Origin: CAYMZZ01 sp046297935
GTDB lineage: Bacteria; Bacteroidota; Bacteroidia; Chitinophagales; Chitinophagaceae
Assembly (NCBI GenBank): GCA_046297935.1
Contig: JBKBHA010000007.1
Span: 1-64,000, forward strand
Direction of reading: 5' to 3'
DNA length: 64,000 nucleotides
Below, in pieces: positions 43,410-52,112 of this stretch; the first letter of the stretch is position 1, and each line of letters opens with the position of its first letter. A model generated the notes under the pieces. That model worked only from the letters and a program-made list of their open reading frames with translations, did no database searches and was not told the DNA's origin. The position numbers and the translations under genes were made by a program.

Positions 43410-44553
43410 ATACATTCACCCAGGCCTGTTTTCGGTTACTCTCCAGAATTCGCTCGCATATCAGCAATTCGCGATATCCATCGGCAAAATTCGGGTAGCT
43501 CGGATTGGCGCTTGGTTTACCTGCTGCCACGGCCTGATATACTTCCTTAAATAGCTGTTTACTGGTATCGGGGAAACCTTCATTGTGCCCGCCAGGAAAA
43601 CTCATGATGCCCCGCGCTTCCGGATAGGCCAGTGAAGGATCTCGCATCAGGACTTCATTCGCACTATCGCGATGGCCGATCCAAAGTTCATTCGGCGCTT
43701 CTGAATTCCAGGCAAAGGTTTTTTTCGAGCCGGCAATTTCCAGCTTCAACTGATTCTTGCGGCCGGCGCTTATCTGCGAAACGGTGATGCTTCCTTTGCT
43801 GCCGTTATCGAACCGAAGCAATACGCTCGCATGGTCTTCGGTCGTGATAGGTACATCTGCATAATCTTCGGGCTTCAGCATTTTACCCGAATAGGTTTCT
43901 ACCGGCTTTAAGGGTTTCTTCCTGGTCTTGTGAACAGTGTTGAAGTCGGCAAGTACTGATACCGTCTTCAATCCGGTAATGTATTCCAGTATGTCCATCA
44001 GATGTGAGCCAATATCGGCAATGGCTCTGGAGTCGCCCGATTTATCGGGTTCCAGGCGCCAGTTGTAATCAGTGTTGTAAAAAAGCCAATCCTGCAGATA
44101 GGATCCCAGAATAGAGTACACTTCTCCCAGGTCGCCTTTTTCCCGCATCGTTCGCATCTGGCGCACGAGTGGGTAGTATCGCAAATTGAAATGCACTGCG
44201 TTCACTAATCCGGATTTTTCAGCCAGCTCAACCAGCTCCCGGGCTTCTTGCAACGATTTTGAAAGTGGTTTTTCACAAACCACGTGTTTGCCAGCTTCAA
44301 GGGCAGCTTTGGCCTGGGGGTAATGCAAAAAGTTAGGTGTGCAAACATGAACCGCTGCTATCTCCTTCATGCCAAGCATTTCTTCAAAACTGCAGGCAAC
44401 TGGAATGCCGAGTTGCCCTGCTTTTTCGCGTGCCAGTTCTGGAGTCGCTTCACAAAGTACAGCCACCTCAATATTTGGCAGGCGTCGAAGTGCTTCGATA
44501 TGGGCGGGTCCGATAAAACCAGTGCCCACCACGGCCACTTTAATTTTTGACAT
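43408..44553 (-). CDS. Gfo/Idh/MocA-family oxidoreductase
   Basis: 381 residues. The N-terminal Rossmann fold starts KVAVVGTGFIGPAHIEALRR, the dinucleotide-binding GxGxxG. VCEKPLSKSLQEARELVE is the EKP motif whose Lys is catalytic. The C-terminal alpha/beta part carries SGDSRAIADIGSHLMDILEY with the conserved GxH. These enzymes oxidise or reduce sugars and inositols with NAD(P); the substrate is unknown here. It has no sugar-pathway neighbours. Confidence 0.9.
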   Translation of the reverse strand: MSKIKVAVVGTGFIGPAHIEALRRLPNIEVAVLCEATPELAREKAGQLGIPVACSFEEMLGMKEIAAVHVCTPNFLHYPQAKAALEAGKHVVCEKPLSKSLQEARELVELAEKSGLVNAVHFNLRYYPLVRQMRTMREKGDLGEVYSILGSYLQDWLFYNTDYNWRLEPDKSGDSRAIADIGSHLMDILEYITGLKTVSVLADFNTVHKTRKKPLKPVETYSGKMLKPEDYADVPITTEDHASVLLRFDNGSKGSITVSQISAGRKNQLKLEIAGSKKTFAWNSEAPNELWIGHRDSANEVLMRDPSLAYPEARGIMSFPGGHNEGFPDTSKQLFKEVYQAVAAGKPSANPSYPNFADGYRELLICERILESNRKQAWVNV

Positions 44554-44645
44554 AGTATTATTGTTAGTGGGAAGGTAATGAAAAATGCTCCGGTCTCGCC
44601 GTTGGCAAGTCTCGCAAGCTGCTGGTAACCTTTTTTATAAGTCGT

Positions 44646-45044
44646 TTACCTGTATCGATCGCGGTCGCGATCTCGGTATCCTCCTCCGCCGCCGCCCGGA
44701 CGTCGATCGCGGTCGCGGAAACCACCTCCGCCACCTGGACGGAAACCTCCGCCGCCGCCACCCGGACGGAATCCGCCGCCGCCACTACCAGGGCCGGGGC
44801 CACCGCGTTCGTCGGCTGCTTTCACCACCATCGGCTTTTTGCCGAGTGAAATATCGTTCAGATTTTCAATTGCTTCTTTCGCTTCGGCCTCGTTCGGCAT
44901 TTCCACAAAGCCGAATCCCTTGCTCTTGCCGGTCTCGCGATCCATCACCACCTTGGCAGATGTGATGGTTCCGAATTTCTCGAAAATTTCCTCCAATTCG
45001 GCATCGTCCAGGTCATAGGGCAAACCGGCAACAAATATTTTCAT
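44646..45044 (-). CDS. RNA-recognition-motif protein with glycine/arginine-rich tail
   Basis: 132 residues from ATG 45044 (an upstream in-frame start adds 50 non-conserved residues). One RRM, residues 1-77: RNP2 is IFVAGLP and RNP1 is KGFGFVEM. The last 50 residues are Gly-rich with RDRDR blocks, similar to cold-inducible plant and bacterial GRPs. Single-RRM proteins of this kind are common in Bacteroidetes and are thought to act in cold shock or RNA chaperoning; no direct proof for this one. The repetitive GGC/GGA codons make the gene GC-skewed. Confidence 0.9.
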   Translation of the reverse strand: MKIFVAGLPYDLDDAELEEIFEKFGTITSAKVVMDRETGKSKGFGFVEMPNEAEAKEAIENLNDISLGKKPMVVKAADERGGPGPGSGGGGFRPGGGGGGFRPGGGGGFRDRDRRPGGGGGGYRDRDRDRYR

Positions 45045-45279
45045 GTTGTTTTTTTGTAAATGTAAAGAACTTATTCGCATAAACCGTTCTGCACCCGGGG
45101 GAAGTTTGGGGTTATCCACCAGGTATTCACATGGTCTTTTTGATAAGCAGGGGGTGATTGCACGGCATGTTAAAGCCGCCCTCCATTGACCCATTTACGC
45201 TGATTGTTGGCAGGAAAAAAAGCAAAAGCAGAAAAGAACTGCAGGGCCCCACTTATGGTGAGCAATTACTCTAACAAAG

Positions 45280-45329
45280 ATGCCCGCTTTCGAAGGCATT
45301 GTATTAAGCAAGACCTCCGAAGCGGGCAT
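45280..45329. terminator. Hairpin downstream of the 37-residue membrane protein
   Basis: ATGCCCGCTT at 45280-45289 pairs with AAGCGGGCAT at 45320-45329, with extra imperfect pairing inside. It lies just after the 3' end of the minus-strand small gene, but the T-run is weak. The rest of 45045-45354 holds nothing else I can identify. Confidence 0.5.
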
Positions 45330-45354
45330 TCAATAACGAAAAGACAAGAATTGA

Positions 45355-45468
45355 TTAGCTGATATACATCGCCAGCAGTGTCAGAGCGCCAGTAATCAGA
45401 AATACAGATCCAATTACGATAGTCGCGATCACATTTTCATTCTTGATAGTGTGTTGATACTTTTTCAT
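45355..45468 (-). CDS. 37-residue single-span membrane protein
   Basis: A clean small ORF starting at the minus-strand ATG 45468: MKKYQHTIKNENVIATIVI, then a strongly hydrophobic stretch ending LLAMYIS. A basic N-terminus and one membrane helix of about 22 residues suggest a small inner-membrane protein. No homology can be asserted. A minus-strand TACTTTTG box (45579-45572) lies about 100 nt upstream and a hairpin follows, so it looks like a genuine one-gene transcript. Confidence 0.6.
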   Translation of the reverse strand: MKKYQHTIKNENVIATIVIGSVFLITGALTLLAMYIS

Positions 45469-45667
45469 GCACAAAAGTTTTTGAGTTACGGAAAAATGAT
45501 CTGGCTCCGTTGGATAGTGGCGTCGTGAACCGACGTTTACTTTTGTGTCTTACAAAGGATGGGAAACAGGGCAAAAGTACAGAAACAACTCCGCTTTGTC
45601 AAGTGTACTGTTTCAAATAAGATCGAATTTTTCCGAAGGAGTTTAATCGAAATTCTTCTACTCGTAG

Positions 45668-45803
45668 TTTTACGATAGCGGAAAATCAAAAATGCTAAGG
45701 GTCAGTTTGTTGCGTAAAACAATCGTAAAATTACCTTGTTGATATGCATCAAATTCGCGTAAATCTTCTGCTTTATCTTGCGTAAAAGCTTGCAAGTTTT
45801 ACG
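45668..45803 (+). promoter_or_regulatory. Cluster of six TTTTACG/CGTAAAA operator-like sites
   Basis: TTTTACG at 45668-45674; CGTAAAA at 45713-45719, 45724-45730 and 45781-45787; CGTAAA at 45758-45763; TTTTACG at 45797-45803. The last pair forms a near-perfect dyad (centre CTTGCAAG) that covers the -33 TTG of the promoter. Confidence 0.65.
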
Positions 45804-45820
45804 ATCGCGTATTAGGTTTG
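45790..45820 (+). promoter_or_regulatory. Promoter of the 45.9-kb surface-protein gene
   Basis: TTG at 45790-45792, 20 nt spacer, TAGGTTTG at 45813-45820. A 5' leader of about 60-65 nt follows before the ATG at 45891. Confidence 0.65.
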
Positions 45821-45890
45821 CACTGCAATTGATCGTAGTAACACCACGAACAATTACACCCGAAGATCCGAATACCTAAACGTACCCAAA

Positions 45891-47405
45891 ATGAAAAATT
45901 TTCTACTCACCCTGTTCGCAACCGTATTATTAAGTAACATCCCGCAGGCACAGAGCTGTTATCCCCAGGGCAACCAAACCAGCTATGGTACCAACAATGT
46001 GTGGATTGGTTATGTGTACAAGACCAGAACCCTGAACCAATATGTTGGTTATGTGAATGAAGGCAATGCTGCCAGTCCTGATTTTGATCAGAATTTTGGT
46101 GGTGATAACGTACAGTATAGTACCAATGGATGTAAAATCACAACTTACAATTTCAGCGTTCGCTACAAGTTGCGTAAAACTTTTGCCAACGCCCGCTACA
46201 CTTTTCAAGTTGGTGGCGATGATGGTTATCGTCTGAGCCTCGACGGCGGACAGACCTGGATCATCAACCGCTGGAATGACCAGTCGTTCACCACTTCTAC
46301 TTATTCAGTTAATCTGAACGGTACCTACGATATGGTTCTCGAATTTTATGAGAACGGTGGTGCTAACCGAATCAGCTTCCAGGTAACTACTGAATGTGCT
46401 GGCACCGAGAATACCAGCAGCTATGGTAGTGGCAATGCATGGAACGGTTACATATATGACGGGACAAATTTTGAAGTTTATCGTGGTATGATCCAACGTG
46501 GTAACTCGCTGACAGGTCAGTTCGATGAAAGCTTCGGCGGCAGCAACACCACTTTTGCAACCAGTGGCTGCAGCCAGGTAGAAACTGAAACCTTTAGCGT
46601 ACGGTTTCGTCTTCGTAAAACTTTCACTTCAGGAACCTATACTTTTTTTGTAGGTGGCGACGATGGTTACCGCCTGAGCCTTGACGGCGGCCAGACCTGG
46701 GTAATCGACCGCTGGGTATTGCAATCTTACAATCTGACTACTTACAACACACAGCTCAATGGTACCTATGATCTGGTACTGGAATATTATGAAAATAGTG
46801 GCGACAACCGAATCAATTTCCATGTAGAAGGTGCTGGTGCACTTCCCATCCGCCTGGTTAACTTCACTGCCCGCAATGAGAATGGTAAAGCGAATCTTGA
46901 CTGGGAAATTACCCGCAGCAGTAATCCCGAGCAGTTTGAAATTCAAAAGAGCTACGATGGTCGCCAATTCACTACTGCAGGCCGTACAGGTAACACTGGG
47001 ACGCTCAACAGTCGCGATAACTATTCATTCCGCTTTGTAGACGCTAATCCGGGAGCAGCTCGCGTTTATTATCGTGTACGAATGATTGATCAGCAGGGTG
47101 TGGAAACATTCACTAACACTGTGGTAGTAAGTTTCGATGAAAAAGCCGGTATGCAACTTTACCCGAATGTACTGCGTGCCGCTGCGCCTATGAGCCTTCG
47201 CACAGAAGCAGCTCTACAAAATGCCAGCCTGATGATCGTGGATATGAATGGTCGCATCCTGTCTACACAGGCAATTGGAAAAATGACGGCGGGTAGTACC
47301 ATTCAGGTGGAAACCAGCCGCCTGGGTTCGCAAAAAGGGGTATTCTTTGTGCGAGTGCTTGATCAGCAGACAGTAGTATCTACTCAACGTTTTGTGATAC
47401 AGTAA
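45891..47405 (+). CDS. Secreted protein with two PA14-like repeats and T9SS sorting domain
   Basis: 504 residues; signal peptide MKNFLLTLFATVLLSNIPQA. Two repeats (about 22-165 and 168-312) share WIGYVY or WNGYIY, DQNFGG or DESFGG, Cys, FSVR(Y/F), GGDDGYRLSLDGGQTW and YENGG/YENSG. The GDDGYR core is typical of PA14/GLEYA-like sugar-binding modules. A linker with fibronectin-like strands leads to a type A T9SS domain (MQLYPNVLRAAAPMSL, QKGVFFVRVLD). It is closely related to the gene at 11659-13179 in size, domain order and repeat motifs, so the two arose by duplication. A strong terminator follows. Confidence 0.88.
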   Translation: MKNFLLTLFATVLLSNIPQAQSCYPQGNQTSYGTNNVWIGYVYKTRTLNQYVGYVNEGNAASPDFDQNFGGDNVQYSTNGCKITTYNFSVRYKLRKTFANARYTFQVGGDDGYRLSLDGGQTWIINRWNDQSFTTSTYSVNLNGTYDMVLEFYENGGANRISFQVTTECAGTENTSSYGSGNAWNGYIYDGTNFEVYRGMIQRGNSLTGQFDESFGGSNTTFATSGCSQVETETFSVRFRLRKTFTSGTYTFFVGGDDGYRLSLDGGQTWVIDRWVLQSYNLTTYNTQLNGTYDLVLEYYENSGDNRINFHVEGAGALPIRLVNFTARNENGKANLDWEITRSSNPEQFEIQKSYDGRQFTTAGRTGNTGTLNSRDNYSFRFVDANPGAARVYYRVRMIDQQGVETFTNTVVVSFDEKAGMQLYPNVLRAAAPMSLRTEAALQNASLMIVDMNGRILSTQAIGKMTAGSTIQVETSRLGSQKGVFFVRVLDQQTVVSTQRFVIQ

Positions 47406-47428
47406 CCTTTAGCATAGTCTTGTTTTTT

Positions 47429-47462
47429 CCCCGAAACCTAACCAGTTTCGGGGATTTTTTTT
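47429..47462 (+). terminator. Terminator after the surface-protein gene
   Basis: CCCCGAAAC (47429-47437) pairs with GTTTCGGGG (47445-47453), followed by a run of eight T. Confidence 0.9.
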
Positions 47463-47499
47463 GTGCAGGCCACAAGTAAATTTTGTCGAAAAAAGCAAC

Positions 47500-47973
47500 A
47501 TGATCTTGACGCTGCCAACCAATTTCCGCTTTAGCCGTATAGCCTACCTGCTGTTTTTGCTCCTGGCTTCGCAATATTTGCTACTATCCTGCCAAAAGTC
47601 GAGCGATGAGCCATCGCCACCCAGCCGGGCTGATCTGCTCACGAAGCCGGAATGGCAGCTAAGGGCTGCAGGATTCGACGACGATAGCAGTGGGGTTCTG
47701 GAACCAAACGAAAATGAACTGTTGCCCTGCCAGCTAGATAACAGCCTGCAGTTTTTTGCCAATGGCACCGGTGCAACGCTCGACAATTCCCAGCGTTGCG
47801 ATAACATGCCCGCCGAAACCAGCTTTACCTGGATCATTCCGCCGGCATCCAACCGTTTGGAGATCAGCGGCACCCCTATGGAAATAAAGCTGTTGAACGA
47901 AGAACGGATGATTTTGGCTTTCCAGGAATTCCTGATAGTACCCTACCTGGTAGAATACGATGCTAAATACTGA
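47500..47973 (+). CDS. Small lipocalin-like lipoprotein
   Basis: 157 residues from ATG 47500; the signal peptide ends in LLLSCQKSSDE with the lipid Cys. The mature part starts with WQLRAAGFDDDSSGVLEPNE, then NSLQFFANGTGATLDN and the pattern FTWIIPPASNRLEISGTPM. This alternation of short strands is that of the lipocalin-like domains frequent in Bacteroidetes lipoproteins (W near the N-terminus, a conserved 'W.....L.I' strand). The ligand and role are unknown. It is transcribed after the surface-protein terminator. Confidence 0.75.
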   Translation: MILTLPTNFRFSRIAYLLFLLLASQYLLLSCQKSSDEPSPPSRADLLTKPEWQLRAAGFDDDSSGVLEPNENELLPCQLDNSLQFFANGTGATLDNSQRCDNMPAETSFTWIIPPASNRLEISGTPMEIKLLNEERMILAFQEFLIVPYLVEYDAKY

Positions 47974-48116
47974 TTAAATAAATCTATCATCTATTTTCCG
48001 GGAGCCGGCATTTAGGGAAGATATTATCCCCAGTTTGTGAATAAGTCTGTTGCCAGAGCCCGCTCGCATAACCTGAATTCACCTAAATTCGCCGTCTGAC
48101 TTAAAATTTGAAACAA

Positions 48117-51100
48117 GTGAGACTAAAGAGCCTAGAAATCAAGGGATTCAAGAGTTTTGCAGATAAGACAATTGTAAACTTCGACGATAATATTACCGGC
48201 ATCGTGGGGCCTAATGGCTGTGGTAAATCGAACATTGTGGACAGCATTCGCTGGGTGATTGGTGAGCAGAAGATCAGCCATCTGCGGAGCGAAAACCTGG
48301 ACAGTCTTGTATTCAATGGTTCTAAAACGCGATCAGCTTCCGGCCTTGCTGAAGTGAGTCTGACTTTTGAGAACACCAAGAACCTGTTGCCAACAGAGTT
48401 CAGTACAGTTACAATTACCCGCAAGTTTTATAAAAGTGGTGAATCGGAGTATCGGTTGAATGATGTTCAGTGCCGGCTGAAGGATATCCAGAATTTATTT
48501 ATGGATACGGGTGTAAGCACCGACAGCTATGCTATTATTGAGTTGGGCATGGTCGACGATCTGATCAAGGACAAAGACAATAGTCGCCGCAGAATGTTGG
48601 AGCAGGCCGCAGGTATTTCTATTTACAAAACAAGAAAGAAAGAAGCCAAATCAAAACTGGATGCAACTGAGCAGGATTTGGCTCGTATAGAAGACCTTTT
48701 ATTTGAAATCAACAACCAGTTGAAGGCTCTGGAGTCGCAGGCAAAGAAAGCAGAGAAATACCACGAGATCAAAAAGGACTACCGGGAAGTGAGCATTGAG
48801 CTTGCGAAGGCGGCATTGGAAGGATTTAACCTGACTTATCGCGAGCTAAACGAGCAGCATGATCTTGAAACCGACAGGAAACTGCGGATGGAGGCGGAGA
48901 TTGCTACAGAGGAAGCTGCACTTGAGCAGGAAAAAGTAGGATTTATTGAACGAGAGCGCCAATTGCAGAGTTTGCAATACCAGTTCAACGAGCTGGTACA
49001 ACAGGTACGCACTAAGGAAAATGATAAAAATCTAGCAGCTCAGCGATTGGAATACCTGAAAGAGCGTGAAAATAGTTTGCAGGAGTTTTTGCAGAAGGCG
49101 GGTGGGCAACTGAAAGGCATTGACGAAAGCATTGCTTTTACCGAATTGCAGTTAACCGAAGAAGCATCCTCATTAGAAGGACTTAGCGAGCAACTGCAAC
49201 AGTTCAGTAATGAGGCCAGCGCCCGTCGGGAAGTGCTCGACGAAAAGCGCCGCAATCTTGATCAGCTCCGCAGCGAATATCAGCAGGTGCAGCGCAATCA
49301 ATTTGATGCGGAGAAAAAAGTAGCCGTGGCAGATACAAGTGTGCAGAACCTGCAACGCGCTATTCACCAGTTGGAAGAAGAGCGTGCAATGCGAGATGCG
49401 CAGAGGCAGCAACTGGACGAGGAAAGATTGATGCGTGAGAAGGAACTTGAGATCAAGAAAGTGGACCTCGAGCAGTTGCAGATACATCAGGAAAATACAA
49501 AGGAACAGATTCTTCAAACCCAGTCATTGCTGGAAGGCTTGCGCAACGAGCTGGCCGAAGAAACCCGGAAACTGGATGCACGCAAGAATGAGCACGACCT
49601 GCTGAAAAGCATGATCGACAGCATGGAGGGTTATCCGGACAGTGTGAAGTTTTTGCACAATAACAAAGAATGGAATCATACCTCGCCTATTCTGTCGGAT
49701 GTACTTTACGTAAAGGAAGAATACCGCACCGCGCTGGAGAACGTGCTGGAACCTTACCTTGGCTACTATGTAGTCAACAATCTGCAGGAAGGCCTTCAGG
49801 CGGTTCACCTGCTCGACAGCAACAAAAAAGGCAAGGCTAACTTTTTCCTGCTGGATAAATTGAATGAATCCACACCCGCTAAGGCAGACCACGATTTGCC
49901 CGGCGCCATCAGCGCGCTTAGCGTGGTGGAGGTAGACGAGAAATACCGGAAACTGGCCGAACATCTGCTCGGTAATGTTTTTGTGGCCGACAACGAGGAC
50001 GCTCTTCAGAATAGCAATGGATTCGTAGTAATTGAAAAAAATGGCAAGTACGTAAAAGGACGATATTCGCTTACTGGTGGAAGCGTTGGACTGATTGAAG
50101 GAAAAAAGATCGGTCGTGCCAAGAATCTCGAAAAACTGCAAGAGGATATTCGTCTTCAGGAACAGGTGGTGGAGGTGCTCCGCGCGCGAATTCAAACGCA
50201 CCACAACGAAGTAATTGCATTTAACGAAGACTTGCGCGAAACTGCCCTGCGTGAAACCGAGCGCGAAATACAGCAACTCACCAATCAGGTTTTTGCTATT
50301 CACAATAAGCTCGAAAACCTGCATTCGATGCAGAGCAGCAGCCTAAACAGGGTGGAGGAACTGACCCTGCAGGTGCAGCAAACCCAAAGTTCGGTGGAAG
50401 AGGTGCGCAGCCAGCTCGCCGGCTTCACCGAGCAATTGCATAGCTTCTCGGCACAGCTCGAAGAAGCAGATGAGGCGTTCCGTCAGGCGGAGTCAGGCTT
50501 CAACCAGGCTACGCAGCAATACAACGAGTTCAACCTGCAGGTGACCCGCCAGCAAAGCAAGATCAATGCGCTCAAACAGGAACTCGAATTCAAGCGGAAT
50601 CAGTTAAATGATCTGAAACAACAGATCGATGCAAATACGACCAGTTTGAGTGATACCAGCACCAGCATTTCACAATCGCAGGAACAGCTGACCGAGATGG
50701 AAGAAGTTTTGCTGGAGATGGTAAGACGCCGGGAAGCAGATCAGCAGGTACTAAACGAGGCCGATCAGGCTTATTACAATCTTCGTAACCAGCTGAGTGA
50801 AAAAGAAAGCGAACTGCGTCATAAAGTAAAGGAAAAAGAACAGGTAGAGCATCTTCTGATTGCCATTAAGGATAAGCTGAACGAATTAAAATTGCAGTTG
50901 GCCGGTACCCGTGAGCGACTCGATGTTGAGTTCAGGATCAAGCTGGAAGATATTCTCGATCAGGCACGTACCAGCGAGACAGCACTGGAAGAGCTGCAGG
51001 AAAAGGCCGTTCGTATGAAGAAGAGGCTCGAAAACCTGGGAGAGGTGAATCCTACAGCGGTAGAGGCATTTACTGAAATGAAAAAGCGTTACGAGTTTAT

Positions 51101-51659
51101 CGTTGAACAAAAAAATGATCTCGTTACTGCCAAAGAGAGCCTGCTGAAAACTATTGAAGAAGTGGAAGCAACTGCCAACCAGAAGTTTTTGGAAACCTTC
51201 AATATGGTGAAAGAAAACTTTGTGAAAGTATTCAAAACCCTGTTTACTGAAGATGATCATTGCGACCTTGTTCTTGAAAATCCCGAGAACCTGGCCGAGA
51301 CCGGTATAGATGTAATAGCCCGACCAAAAGGTAAGCGCCCAACTTCATTAACTCAGTTGAGCGGTGGAGAGCGTACGTTAACAGCAACAGCCCTGCTCTT
51401 TGCCATTTATCTGATCAAGCCAGCACCTTTCTGTATACTCGATGAGGTGGATGCTCCGCTCGACGATGCCAACGTAGGCAAGTTTACCAATATGATCCGC
51501 CAATTCAGCGACAACTCTCAGTTCATTATTGTTACCCACAACAAAATGACCATGAGCACGGTTGATGTGATTTACGGCGTAACCATGCAGGAACCAGGAG
51601 TCAGCAAACTGGTGAGTGTGGATTTCAGAAATTTGCAGAACGGACAAAACCAGAATTAA
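48117..51659 (+). CDS. smc: Chromosome segregation protein SMC
   Basis: About 1180 residues. GTG at 48117 is chosen because it gives the common SMC start VRLKSLEIKGFKSFADKTI; TTG 48108 is the only upstream alternative. The N-terminal ATPase half has GIVGPNGCGKSNIVDSIRW (Walker A). Long coiled coils flank a hinge at about residues 510-670 (GYPDSVKFLHNNKEW, ENVLEPYLGYYVVNNL). The C-terminal half has the signature LSGGERTLTATALLFAIYL and Walker B CILDEVDAPLDD. It loads onto the chromosome with ScpA and ScpB, neither of which is in the window. A repeat-rich spacer follows. Confidence 0.96.
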   Translation: MRLKSLEIKGFKSFADKTIVNFDDNITGIVGPNGCGKSNIVDSIRWVIGEQKISHLRSENLDSLVFNGSKTRSASGLAEVSLTFENTKNLLPTEFSTVTITRKFYKSGESEYRLNDVQCRLKDIQNLFMDTGVSTDSYAIIELGMVDDLIKDKDNSRRRMLEQAAGISIYKTRKKEAKSKLDATEQDLARIEDLLFEINNQLKALESQAKKAEKYHEIKKDYREVSIELAKAALEGFNLTYRELNEQHDLETDRKLRMEAEIATEEAALEQEKVGFIERERQLQSLQYQFNELVQQVRTKENDKNLAAQRLEYLKERENSLQEFLQKAGGQLKGIDESIAFTELQLTEEASSLEGLSEQLQQFSNEASARREVLDEKRRNLDQLRSEYQQVQRNQFDAEKKVAVADTSVQNLQRAIHQLEEERAMRDAQRQQLDEERLMREKELEIKKVDLEQLQIHQENTKEQILQTQSLLEGLRNELAEETRKLDARKNEHDLLKSMIDSMEGYPDSVKFLHNNKEWNHTSPILSDVLYVKEEYRTALENVLEPYLGYYVVNNLQEGLQAVHLLDSNKKGKANFFLLDKLNESTPAKADHDLPGAISALSVVEVDEKYRKLAEHLLGNVFVADNEDALQNSNGFVVIEKNGKYVKGRYSLTGGSVGLIEGKKIGRAKNLEKLQEDIRLQEQVVEVLRARIQTHHNEVIAFNEDLRETALRETEREIQQLTNQVFAIHNKLENLHSMQSSSLNRVEELTLQVQQTQSSVEEVRSQLAGFTEQLHSFSAQLEEADEAFRQAESGFNQATQQYNEFNLQVTRQQSKINALKQELEFKRNQLNDLKQQIDANTTSLSDTSTSISQSQEQLTEMEEVLLEMVRRREADQQVLNEADQAYYNLRNQLSEKESELRHKVKEKEQVEHLLIAIKDKLNELKLQLAGTRERLDVEFRIKLEDILDQARTSETALEELQEKAVRMKKRLENLGEVNPTAVEAFTEMKKRYEFIVEQKNDLVTAKESLLKTIEEVEATANQKFLETFNMVKENFVKVFKTLFTEDDHCDLVLENPENLAETGIDVIARPKGKRPTSLTQLSGGERTLTATALLFAIYLIKPAPFCILDEVDAPLDDANVGKFTNMIRQFSDNSQFIIVTHNKMTMSTVDVIYGVTMQEPGVSKLVSVDFRNLQNGQNQN

Positions 51660-51814
51660 ATGTGCAAATGTGCAAACCTGCCTGCCGGCAGGCAGGTTTG
51701 GAAATGTGAAAATGGCGCCTTCGGCGAATGTGCAAATGTGCAAATGATCAATTCGGTAATTGACTAATTCTCAAATTGAACATTTGCACATTTTCGCATT
51801 TGCACATTTGCACA
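51660..51814. repeat. Repeat-rich convergent spacer with a 28-bp perfect palindrome
   Basis: Between smc and the acyl-CoA-binding-protein gene. A perfect 28-bp palindrome lies at 51673-51700 (centre TGCC|GGCA). TGTGCAAATG units on the left face CATTTGCACA units on the right, so the whole region can fold into a large hairpin. No ORF or T-run is seen. Confidence 0.85.
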
Positions 51815-52072
51815 TTATTGTTTCAGTTTTTTCACCAGCGCCACATATTCTTCCATTGCCGATTCTTTGGTCTGGCCTTTTAGGGAAGTCCAGGCTTCAT
51901 GTTTTGCCTTATTTACAAAATCGAAAGGGTTCGAGGGAGGATCTGTGTTTACATCACCTTCTGTGGCCTGTTTGTAGAGGGAATATAGTTTCAATAGAAT
52001 TTCATTCGATGGCTTTTCTGAGAGCGTTTTACTGTCAGCTACCGCCTGTTGAAACATTGCCTGCAGGTCCAT
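51815..52072 (-). CDS. Acyl-CoA-binding protein
   Basis: 85 residues from ATG 52072 (an upstream in-frame start adds 41 residues). The ACBP core is clear: LSEKPSNEILLKLYSLYKQA, TEGDVNTDPPSNPFDFVNKA and KHEAWTSLKGQTKESAMEEY. These include the Tyr-Lys-Gln-Ala and Lys of the CoA site. ACBP binds medium- and long-chain acyl-CoA and keeps a cytosolic pool; it is typical of eukaryotes and found in some bacteria. The stop lies close to the repeat spacer after smc. It is in the same direction as, and downstream of, the phosphatase gene. Confidence 0.88.
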   Translation of the reverse strand: MDLQAMFQQAVADSKTLSEKPSNEILLKLYSLYKQATEGDVNTDPPSNPFDFVNKAKHEAWTSLKGQTKESAMEEYVALVKKLKQ

Positions 52073-52112
52073 ATTTTCCGATTTAACTTGGTTATGAGTT
52101 TGTTTACGTTGT

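Larger units (their letters stand above)
45469..45890 (+). other. 422-bp regulatory gap upstream of the 45.9-kb surface-protein gene
   Basis: AT-rich, with no further ORF. It holds a divergent pair of -7-like boxes (45538-45545 plus, 45579-45572 minus), six TTTACG/CGTAAA sites (45668-45803) and the promoter 45790-45820 for the gene at 45891. Confidence 0.7.

Noticed and set aside
44650..44800. GGC/GGA-rich stretch as a tandem DNA repeat or CRISPR-like array
   Set aside because: It is the Gly-rich tail of the RRM protein; repeats are codon-level and not separated by unique spacers.
45538..45545. Plus-strand TACTTTTG as a separate promoter
   Set aside because: No -33 partner at the right distance and no gene within 340 nt that would need it; the promoter at 45790-45820 is better placed.
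49524..50324. 266-codon minus-strand frame within smc
   Set aside because: Antisense to the coiled-coil and hinge part of smc; composition reflects the reverse of Glu/Gln/Leu codons.
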